Positions 1 to 7,500 of a stretch of 10,650 nucleotides of DNA are shown here, piece after piece; the stretch's first letter is position 1, and each line of letters opens with the position of its first letter. Made by a program: the position numbers and the translations under genes. Below the pieces are notes generated by a model. It was not told the origin of the DNA. It saw only the letters and a list, made by a program, of their open reading frames with translations, and searched no databases. This stretch comes from CALMUP01 sp035327305 (GTDB lineage Bacteria; Verrucomicrobiota; Kiritimatiellia; CAIVKH01). The stretch covers positions 1-10,650 of the forward strand of contig DAOLDL010000098.1 in the NCBI GenBank assembly GCA_035327305.1, written 5' to 3'.

Positions 1-65
1 CTCAATGGTAGAGCAGGGCGCTGTTAACGCCAAGGTTGTAGGTTCGAGCCCTACCTCCGGAGCCA
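1..65 (+). tRNA. tRNA-Asn (anticodon GUU), 5' end cut by window edge
   Basis: This is the 3' part of a tRNA; the 5' acceptor strand and the first D-stem base lie left of the window. The D arm runs through GAGC at 11-14. The anticodon loop CTGTTAA is at 21-27 with anticodon GTT at 23-25, which reads Asn codons. The T arm is GTAGG (38-42), TTCGAGC (43-49), CCTAC (50-54). The 3' acceptor strand CTCCGGA is at 55-61, the discriminator G at 62, and an encoded CCA at 63-65. The anticodon stem has one G-A mismatch at its base (16/32). I saw no second copy of the tRNA 3' end elsewhere in the window, so nothing shows that an element has integrated here. Confidence 0.93.
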
Positions 66-507
66 TTTCCCCGTCACACCACAATCGCTTGTACGCTTAC
101 CAAGTCGACGTTTCACCGTTTCCGTTTCCATGTCAAGGAAAGGATCACCGCCACGGAATTAGAAGCAATCGAATTCCATTTTGCCCATGTATTCAGGTGA
201 ATTCCAGGTGTGACCCGTCCTTGCCCTGATGTCGGAAATTTGATCTGCGACCATTCATGTGACCACTTTTTCCCGAAACTTTCCCTTGCTGGGTTTTGCG
301 GTTCAGGCTGACACTTACGCCATGTTTTGCGGTTCTCGACAAACGAAGGATGTCTTAAAATATTTCCGATCTTGGGGATTGCCTTCGTTGCGAATCGCGT
401 TCTATGATGAGCACCGCGATGGGTCAATTGTCCCGTCGACTTGTTCTTTACATTTTAGTTTTTGCGTTTTACGCAGAGTCGTTTCACACGAAAACCGCGA
501 ACTTTTG
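66..507. other. Non-coding interval between tRNA and operon leader
   Basis: I find no convincing gene here. Open frames on both strands are short, have no recognisable domains or good ribosome binding sites, and one runs into the structured leader. The stretch is moderately AT-rich compared with the genes. Visible items are a perfect 12-bp direct repeat (293-304 and 324-335) and a small hairpin TGCGT-TTT-ACGCA at 463-475. A TTTACA hexamer at 447-452 could be a -35 element, but no good -10 follows at the expected distance. The promoter of the downstream operon should lie in this interval or just inside the leader, but I cannot place it. Confidence 0.6.
293..335. repeat. Pair of 12-bp direct repeats upstream of the operon
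   Basis: GTTTTGCGGTTC occurs perfectly at 293-304 and again at 324-335, 31 bp start to start, which is about three helical turns. A perfect 12-mer repeated this closely is unlikely by chance in 600 bases. Such spacing would suit two regulator dimers bound on one DNA face, but no protein can be named. It could also be a relic of an insertion. Confidence 0.4.
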
Positions 508-575
508 ATCCATGAAGCGAGACATGCGGAGGCGCGCCCCATCGGGCGCGGCTCCCTGTCTTATGTTTCATGGAT
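508..575 (+). promoter_or_regulatory. Nested stem-loop in the operon leader (candidate structured RNA)
   Basis: Four co-axial inverted repeats nest exactly. ATCCATGAA (508-516) pairs with TTCATGGAT (567-575). GACA (521-524) pairs with TGTC (557-560). GGAG (528-531) pairs with CTCC (552-555). CGCGCCC (533-539) pairs with GGGCGCG (544-550) around a CATC loop. That gives 24 base pairs in 68 nt with small internal loops. No U-tract follows, so it is not a classic intrinsic terminator. It lies 82 nt upstream of the first start codon and is followed by further stems, so a cis-acting leader element is the best reading. I do not recognise a named riboswitch class. A transcribed small RNA or a DNA palindrome bound by protein are alternatives. 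Confidence 0.55.
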
Positions 576-589
576 GGGGCTTCGCGGTC

Positions 590-652
590 CCTCGTGTGAG
601 GCATGAGCTAGGAGTTCGCGCCTCTTCTTTTTTGAGGCGCAAATAAAGGAGG
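590..652 (+). promoter_or_regulatory. Competing stems next to the Shine-Dalgarno site (candidate translational switch)
   Basis: Four complementary segments occur in order: CCTC (590-593), GAGGC (598-602), GCGCCTC (618-624) and GAGGCGC (634-640). Segment 1 can pair with 2, 2 with 3, or 3 with 4; the last is a perfect 7-bp stem with a 9-nt TTCTTTTTT loop. In addition, CCTCTT at 621-626 can pair with the Shine-Dalgarno sequence AGGAGG at 647-652 (one G-U pair). Folding 3 with 4 would therefore free the ribosome binding site and other pairings could mask it. The complementarity is directly visible; the switching is inferred. Confidence 0.4.
647..652 (+). promoter_or_regulatory. Ribosome binding site of the TSP3 protein gene
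   Basis: AGGAGG, extended upstream by AA, lies 5 nt before the ATG at 658. It is a near-perfect anti-16S match and fixes the start of the first gene of the operon. Confidence 0.85.
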
Positions 653-657
653 ATAAA

Positions 658-3600
658 ATGAGGAAATTTATTGTTTCGCATGGTCGCCGCTTCGCGGCGC
701 TGATAACCGTGCTCGGTGTATCCGCGATCACGTTGGCGTTTTCAAACGTCGAAAAAACCGAGAGTGATTCCGTCATCAACCCTGACGAATACGAATTCCT
801 GATGTCGTTCAAGGTCGGCGATATTTACGACCTCGAACAATATTTCGTGCTTCATCAATACGATTATCTTCCCATCACGCCGCCCCCGGCGGATTTCATC
901 CTGCAACAGTCCGGCATGCCCGATGTTCTGCCGTTCGATGGCAAGGCGTTTCCTAAAGAATTTATCGCCGGACTTGTCGGCACGTACGAATACAGCGCAT
1001 TGGTTTATCCGCTCGTCGTGATCGAGGAGCCGAAAACACGCGAGATAGTTTTCCTCAATTCCGAGGGCAAGGAAATCTACAGTCTTCCGCCCGCGCCGGG
1101 TTACGATCCATACGCCTACCTCAAAAGCCGTTGGGCGGCCCTGTATTCAGGCAAAGCCTCTTTGCAAGCCGTGAATTATTGGCAAGGGATTTACGATCCC
1201 GCCCGCGTTCAACTGCGGACCAAGTTGATTCCGATTGAGAATGTGGAGCCGTACCTGTTTGCCCAAGCCAAGGTGATGGAGGCCGCCGCTATGATGCAGG
1301 AGGAGGATGAAGGCGGCGGCATGATGATGCTGATGGAGGGCGAATCCGACAGCAACATTGTGTTTACCGCCATTTATAAAACCAACAGCGTGGCCGTCAC
1401 CATCGCCTACCCGGAGGATTTTACCAACCGATTGGATATTTACACCTGCAATGACCTGCTCGCGGAAATATGGTCGTTTGCCGTCCGCGAATTGCCGACC
1501 ACGGGAACCAATCAAATCACCTGGATCGACACGAATGCATGGATTCAGACCGGCTTGCCGGTACGATTTTACGCAGCGGGAAATGCCGATCTGGATACCG
1601 ACGGCGACGGCTACGCCGACGCGCGGGAAATCATGGTTTATAAAACCGATCATGAGGACATCGATTCCCACCCGGTCAAAGTGTCCGGCACGGTCAGTTA
1701 CTCCGGCATCGAAACCGGTTCGATCTTTGTCGTATGGGTGACCGACTCGAATAGCTGGTCCATTGCCAAATCGATCACGTTGCCCGGCCCCGCCGCCTAT
1801 ACCAACGAAGAAGTCGGCAACAATGAAAGCTACTGGATCAAGGCGTTTCGCGATGCAAACGGAAACAACACGCTCGACGCGTGGGAGCCGAGGGGAATTT
1901 ACAGCGACAACTCAACCTTGATCACCGGCGATATTTCCGGGGTCAACATTACGATGGCCGATGTTCCGTCGATATGGGGAACCATCGACTACATTGGAAG
2001 CGCGACCGGCGATATCTATGTCATCGCGGTGACGTCCTCGAACAGTTGGGACATGACCTATAAAACCGTCATTCCGTGGTCGCAGGGTGAAACCAACGAC
2101 CTGGGCGGCGGCACGTTCTATGTGTCATTTCCCGTCGAGTACACGATCACCGGACTGCCGTCCTCCAATTATTTCATACGCGCGTTTATCGATTCGGACG
2201 CAAACGCCATGTTCTCGCTGGGCGAAGCGGCGGGACAATACGCCTCCAATGGAATTCCCGTCAGCAACCGTGTGACGGGAATTGATTTTACCCTCGATCT
2301 GGATTCCGACGGCGATGAGATGCCGGATTGGTGGGAGTGGCAATATGGGTTTGATCCGTTCGACGATGGCGATATGCGTCTTGATCGCGACAACGACGGG
2401 GCGGAAAACTACAAGGAATTCCTTTTCGGGACGGACCCCGATAATCCCGATACCGACGGCGACGGCATGCCGGACGGTTGGGAAATTCTCTACGGCCTTG
2501 CGCCGCTTGATCCCGCCGACGCCTTCGGAGATATCGACAACGATGGCTTGAATAATGTGGACGAATATCTTCGCGGCACGTTTCCCGACAACCCTGACAG
2601 CGATGGGGATTTTATTTCCGATGGAACCAACACGCTGGGAAGCGGAGCGGCGACCATCTACCGTGGACCCGACCCAAATCCGTTGACGCCCGCGCCCGGC
2701 AATCTGGCTCTTCGCTATGTGTCGAAAGCCGGACGTAGCATCGTGGCGAAGGAAGATCGTTACGGTCGCCCGGTCGTGGCGTGGCAGGCCAACGACGATC
2801 AGGGCAAGGCGCAGGTGTACGTGATGCAGTGGTTCGGCGCACCGATGGATGCCAGCCTTGAAAGCTGGGCTGACCTGTCCGGGCGGTGGGAGCAATTCGG
2901 AGGTTCGGCCATCAATCGCGGGGTAACGGCGGCCACTAACGGAATCTTCAGCTTCGACATGGCGCTGGACCGCGACGATTCCCCGGTCGTTACCTGGGTG
3001 GAACAAAGAACTCCGCCCGCCCGCGTATATCTCCTCCGGTGGAGCGCGACCAATTGGGTGCAGAATGGAAATTCGTATTCAAGCGGTATCGCCGATGTGT
3101 TGGTGAATTCGTTTTCGGCAAGCACCAAGCAGCACACGAACACGATCGCTATCAATGGTGTGACCAACGGCACGATCTTCTACGCACGGGTGACGAATTG
3201 GTTTGATCGTGTGGCCGTCGCGGTGAACACGCAGAATCAACCGGTGGTCGTTTCGTTGCGTCCGGCGAATCCGACGGCGGTTCAACTTAGGCGGTTTAAC
3301 GGGACAAATTGGGTGGGCATTTCCGGGTCCGCCCAAGATTCAGGAATCACCGGCCTCGGCAGTTATTTCAATCCGCAAATCGAAATCGGTCCCGACAATC
3401 GACCGGTCGTGACGTATTGGGACGCCTGGGCCTATTACTGCCGCAAGTGGGACGGTTCATCTTCGTGGCCGAATCTCGGCAGTAACATCGGCGTGGTGGA
3501 CAACACCCACGGCGCGTACGATCTTTGTTCGTTGTCCGTCAACGAGAGCAACATCGTGCATTTCGGCTGGTTGCAGTATCGCGCCCGGATCATGACCAAC

Positions 3601-4506
3601 AACGTCCTGTTGCCGCCGAAGCATGGTTTTTGGGTGCGCCGTTTCGTGGGCGGCTCGTGGGCCAATATCGGCTCTTCCGGCTCCGGCATCGGTTTGCACA
3701 AGGACATCACCAGCGAAATCGATTCCCGCAGTCTCTCGATTTCCTGCCGGGGTACCGGCGAAACGTTGGCGGTGTGGGCGCAATGGACCGGTGCGTCATC
3801 GCCGTTCGTTTTCGCCCGCCGCGCCCAGGGGACGAACTGGTTTGATCTGGGCGGTTCCTACACGAACAACGGCGTTAATTACGCCGGAGCCAGCGTCAAC
3901 GCGGTCGCCGGTTTGACTTCATTGGGTTCGCCGATAGCGATCTATGCAGCCCAATGGAGCGGTTCCAATCACAAGTTACAGGCCCGGCAATTTGTGGCGG
4001 ACAGCGACGGCGACGGGTTGAGCGATTTATATGAGCAGGCCATCGGCTTGAATCCAAACTCCAGCGATTCGGATAACGACGGCGTTTCCGACTGGGACGA
4101 AATATTTCTTTATGGTACGGACCCTCTTTCAGATGATTCTGATGGCGATGGGTTGCTCGACGGCGAAGAAGTCAACGGCACGAAATGGGGCATTTGGAGC
4201 GATCCGCTCAACCCCGACACCGACGGCGACGGGATACTTGACGGCTGTGATCCCTATGTCAATTCACCTCAAGGCGATCAAGACGGCGATGGCTTACCCG
4301 ATGAACTTGATCCGGATATCGACAACGACGGAATTTCCAACGACGATGAATTGATCCTCGGCACGAACCCTTACAATCCTGACACCGATTGCGATGGCGT
4401 ACCTGATGGCGAGGACGCAGACCCTCTTGACCCCGATACCCAGGGCGCGGACACCACGCCGCCCGTCATCATCATTATAGAACCCGTGGAAGGAGCTTTG
4501 CCATGA
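658..4506 (+). CDS. Exported TSP3-repeat protein with propeller-like domain
   Basis: This 1282-residue protein probably acts at the cell surface or outside the cell. Residues 1-30 look like a Sec signal (basic start RKFIVSHGRR, then a hydrophobic AALITVLGVSAITLAF). Residues 35-205 are an unrecognised N-terminal domain. Residues 208-232 form an odd Met/Glu/Gly patch. A first Asp-rich TSP3-type calcium-binding motif (DTDGDGYAD) lies near 311. Two homologous beta domains follow (about 339-437 and 438-545), each with a V-x-G/W-G-T opening, a 'SNSW' strand and an IKAF/IRAF-D motif. TSP3 cluster 1 is at about 547-661. Residues 683-1112 repeat 'RPVVTYWD...WDGSSSW..LGS' units like beta-propeller blades. 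TSP3 cluster 2 spans about 1115-1266. The C-terminus (TTPPVI...EPVEGA) looks like the first strand of an Ig-like domain and then stops. The stop overlaps the next ATG by 4 nt, implying translational coupling. The start is set by a strong ribosome binding site. Function is unproven; adhesion or scaffolding for its RHS partner is an inference. Confidence 0.85.
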   Translation: MRKFIVSHGRRFAALITVLGVSAITLAFSNVEKTESDSVINPDEYEFLMSFKVGDIYDLEQYFVLHQYDYLPITPPPADFILQQSGMPDVLPFDGKAFPKEFIAGLVGTYEYSALVYPLVVIEEPKTREIVFLNSEGKEIYSLPPAPGYDPYAYLKSRWAALYSGKASLQAVNYWQGIYDPARVQLRTKLIPIENVEPYLFAQAKVMEAAAMMQEEDEGGGMMMLMEGESDSNIVFTAIYKTNSVAVTIAYPEDFTNRLDIYTCNDLLAEIWSFAVRELPTTGTNQITWIDTNAWIQTGLPVRFYAAGNADLDTDGDGYADAREIMVYKTDHEDIDSHPVKVSGTVSYSGIETGSIFVVWVTDSNSWSIAKSITLPGPAAYTNEEVGNNESYWIKAFRDANGNNTLDAWEPRGIYSDNSTLITGDISGVNITMADVPSIWGTIDYIGSATGDIYVIAVTSSNSWDMTYKTVIPWSQGETNDLGGGTFYVSFPVEYTITGLPSSNYFIRAFIDSDANAMFSLGEAAGQYASNGIPVSNRVTGIDFTLDLDSDGDEMPDWWEWQYGFDPFDDGDMRLDRDNDGAENYKEFLFGTDPDNPDTDGDGMPDGWEILYGLAPLDPADAFGDIDNDGLNNVDEYLRGTFPDNPDSDGDFISDGTNTLGSGAATIYRGPDPNPLTPAPGNLALRYVSKAGRSIVAKEDRYGRPVVAWQANDDQGKAQVYVMQWFGAPMDASLESWADLSGRWEQFGGSAINRGVTAATNGIFSFDMALDRDDSPVVTWVEQRTPPARVYLLRWSATNWVQNGNSYSSGIADVLVNSFSASTKQHTNTIAINGVTNGTIFYARVTNWFDRVAVAVNTQNQPVVVSLRPANPTAVQLRRFNGTNWVGISGSAQDSGITGLGSYFNPQIEIGPDNRPVVTYWDAWAYYCRKWDGSSSWPNLGSNIGVVDNTHGAYDLCSLSVNESNIVHFGWLQYRARIMTNNVLLPPKHGFWVRRFVGGSWANIGSSGSGIGLHKDITSEIDSRSLSISCRGTGETLAVWAQWTGASSPFVFARRAQGTNWFDLGGSYTNNGVNYAGASVNAVAGLTSLGSPIAIYAAQWSGSNHKLQARQFVADSDGDGLSDLYEQAIGLNPNSSDSDNDGVSDWDEIFLYGTDPLSDDSDGDGLLDGEEVNGTKWGIWSDPLNPDTDGDGILDGCDPYVNSPQGDQDGDGLPDELDPDIDNDGISNDDELILGTNPYNPDTDCDGVPDGEDADPLDPDTQGADTTPPVIIIIEPVEGALP
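4490..4495 (+). promoter_or_regulatory. Ribosome binding site of the RHS gene
   Basis: AAGGAG sits 7 nt before the ATG at 4503 and inside the last codons of the upstream gene. Together with the 4-nt ATGA overlap of stop and start, it supports this start and coupled translation. Confidence 0.75.
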
Positions 4507-7500
4507 TCGCGCGTAAATATTTTTCCATTCTCTCGTTTGCACTGTTTGCCATATCCGCGTTCGCCAAAAACGATTGCGACACCTGCAAGCAGACCTCCCT
4601 GAAACCGCTCGACCTTTCCCGCGCACCAAGCCATGAAGAACTGATCTTATCCGGTCAGTTGGGCGGCAATCTCGCTCCCACCGGCCCGGAAAATCGAACT
4701 ACGCCGGAAGACCGTATGGCCTTTGGCCGGGCCATGGACGCCTGGAACCGGCACGATTACAAACGCGCGAAAGTGTTGCTGAAGCAACACGCCGCGCAAT
4801 TCCGCAACAGCCCGTGGAAAGCTGAAGCGGAGTTGCATCTAGGCTGCGAAGCGCGGTTTAACGGCCGTTATGCCGAGGCGGAGGATTATTTTACCGCCAT
4901 CCTCGCCGAGCATGCCGACAAGCAGGGCACGGCGGACGGCGAAGTCTTGCACCGTGCGGAGTTGCGCCTGGCCATGTTGGAAACCATGCGCGGCGATTTT
5001 TCAGCGGCGCGGGAAAAGTGGGCGGCCATCCTTCGCAACGATCCCGACCGCGCCCGCCGCGACTACGCGCGGCACTGGCTCTATCGTGTCGGACTCTACG
5101 AACAGAACGCGGAGTTTGTGCGGCGATGCGGCACGGAATCCCTTTCCGTTTTGTTGTCCCGCATCGGCGAGGATCAAGCCGCCCGTGAAATCCTGGCCCT
5201 GCCCGCGAATCCCGACTACGGTTTCCGCGCCGATGAACTGGTCACGCTTGCCCGTGAACACGGCGTGAAATTAAACGGTGTCAGGGCATCGAACACCGAT
5301 CATCTGCCCACGCCCTTTCTCGCCCATTACGACTTCAAACATTTCGTCGCGGTGACCGGGCGGGATGCGGATGGAAATGTCACCGTCTTCGATCCGATCC
5401 TGAACCTTGAAACCGTCATGACCTCGGAGGAGTTTTCGCGCGAGTGGTCCGGTGTCGCACTGGTGCCGAAAGAAAAACGCGGCCTGTTCGCCGGAATCTG
5501 GAACGGCGTCGCCCGGCTTTGGCGCTCCCCTTCGAAAGACGCCCCGCTGTTGCTCGCGATGTCTGCCCTCAAGGAATTTACCGGCGGCTGTTGCGGCATC
5601 GAAAACCCCAACACCGACGAAGGTGGCAACGTGCCCACGGTCGGCGGCAGTCGTTGTCCCAAATCCGGCAACAAGGGCTTGAGCGGTTGGACCTTCGCGC
5701 CGAGCAGCGTCAATATTTACGCCTCCGACACGCCGCTGTGGTACGAACCGGCCATCGGCCCGGACATCGAATTCACCATGAGTTACAACGCGATTGACGC
5801 GGATAACAACCTCCCGTCCTTCGGTCCCAAGTGGATGTTTTCCTATCACAGCTACGCCGTGGAGACCCCGGCGGCGGGCAATGGCACGATCACGATCTTC
5901 ATGCCCGATGGCCGAAACGACGTGTATTCGCCTATTTCCGGAACCAACACCTTCACGCCTCCGGGCCGGGTGTTCAACCAACTTGTAAAATTGGGAACGA
6001 ATCAATTCACGCTCACCATGCCGGACGGAACCGTTTACCGCTACGGCCAACCGGTCGGCGCGACGAACGTTCAACAGGCATTGCTCACCGCCATCGAAGA
6101 CCGGCACTCGAACACGGTGACGCTGGCCTATGACGGCCAGCCCAATCCCAAATTGATCGCGGTGGTGGACGCGCTCTCGCAGACCTCGCGAATTTATTAC
6201 GGTGGGAGCGGATTTATCACCAACATCGTGGACCCGTTCGGGCGTGGCACGGTGGTTGTTTATTCCAACAACTATGTCGCCACGGTGCGCGATATGGGCG
6301 GGGTCGAGTCGCGCTACTCGTTTTATACGAACGGGCTTGAAAAAGATTACGTACAGTCCATGCGCACCGATTGCGGCGAGGTGACGTTTACCTATGCGCT
6401 GGCTGACGGAAAGTCCACCGGCACCTGGGACCGGAGCACGTTGACCGCCACCTTTGCCGACGGATCGACGGAAGTCCTGTTTTACAACGGAATCCGAAAA
6501 ACCTTTTTCACTGACCGCAACGGCCACACCGTGGAATACGACATCGGCATTGGTTCCGCGTTTCCGTATCAAGGCCGGATCAACTCCGCGCTTTTCCCGG
6601 ACGGAAACTCGGCGGCCTTCAAATACAACGCCGCGTTGCAGGTGACCAACATCACCGACGAGGCCAATCAGAACTGGCGGTATGCGTACAACGATCAAGG
6701 CCGTCTGACTGCATTGCAAATGCCGAACAATTACCGGTTGGATTTCGCCTACACCAACGGCGGGTTCGATCTCGCAAAAGTGACCGAAGCGACCAGCATT
6801 GTGGTGGCCGCGATTTCCTACACGTCAAAACGCGATGTGGAAACCGTGACCAACGCGCTCAACGAAGCCACATATTTTGCCTACGATAATTTGGGACGCC
6901 TGACCAACATCGTGGATGCCTTGAATATCGAAACCGTGCTGGCCTACGGCCCGAACCAATGGCTGGCCAGTGTTTCCCGTGCCGGATTCACCTTGGCGAC
7001 GTATCAGCAGGACGCCATCGGTCGCGTAACGAACGTGATCGGGCCGGAGAATATTTCCGCCGGGATTTCCTACGATGATCTGAATCGGCTCACCAGCTTG
7101 AATTTCGGCGACGGCCAGCCTTATCGCTGGATCTACGAAACCAACAGCCTGTTGCGAACCTCCATGTCCGACCGCACCGGTCGCCGGGCCAAATTTGAGT
7201 ACGATGCCCTGGAACGCACCAAGCGCGTCTGGTTGCCCGACAACAGTTTTGTCAGTTTCGATTACGATTCCGCCGACAACCTTACCGCCCTGTTGGACGG
7301 CAAGGGAAACCGGACCCGGTTTGCGCGGGATTCTCGCGACCGGCTCACGCAGAAAACCTATCCGTTGGGCGATACCGTTTCTATGACGTATGACCAACGC
7401 GGATTGCCCATAACCCACACCGGCGGGCGAGGCTTTATTTCCACCCTCAAATACGATGCCGCCGGTTTGCTGACCAACGTCAGTTATTCCGCGACCAACA

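Noticed and set aside
73..214. 8-bp inverted repeat GTCACACC / GGTGTGAC
   Set aside because: Arms are 126 nt apart, and an 8-bp match is expected by chance in this much sequence.
113..427. Minus-strand frame of 104 codons, with Lys/Arg/Trp-rich text resembling an integrase start
   Set aside because: No start site, no catalytic motifs and no domain match; composition is that of a random frame. A decayed integrase next to the tRNA is not supported.
259..606. Plus-strand frame of 115 codons upstream of the operon
   Set aside because: It runs through the nested leader hairpin, lacks a ribosome binding site and shows no protein-like features.
618..640. GCGCCTC/GAGGCGC hairpin as an intrinsic terminator
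   Set aside because: The T-run is in the loop, not after the stem, and a strong ribosome binding site follows at once.
1147..1671. Long minus-strand frames opposite the TSP3 and RHS genes (also 2125-3006, 5271-6719, 8001-8588)
   Set aside because: They mirror high-GC, codon-biased genes and carry no recognisable domains; the + strand genes explain the sequence.
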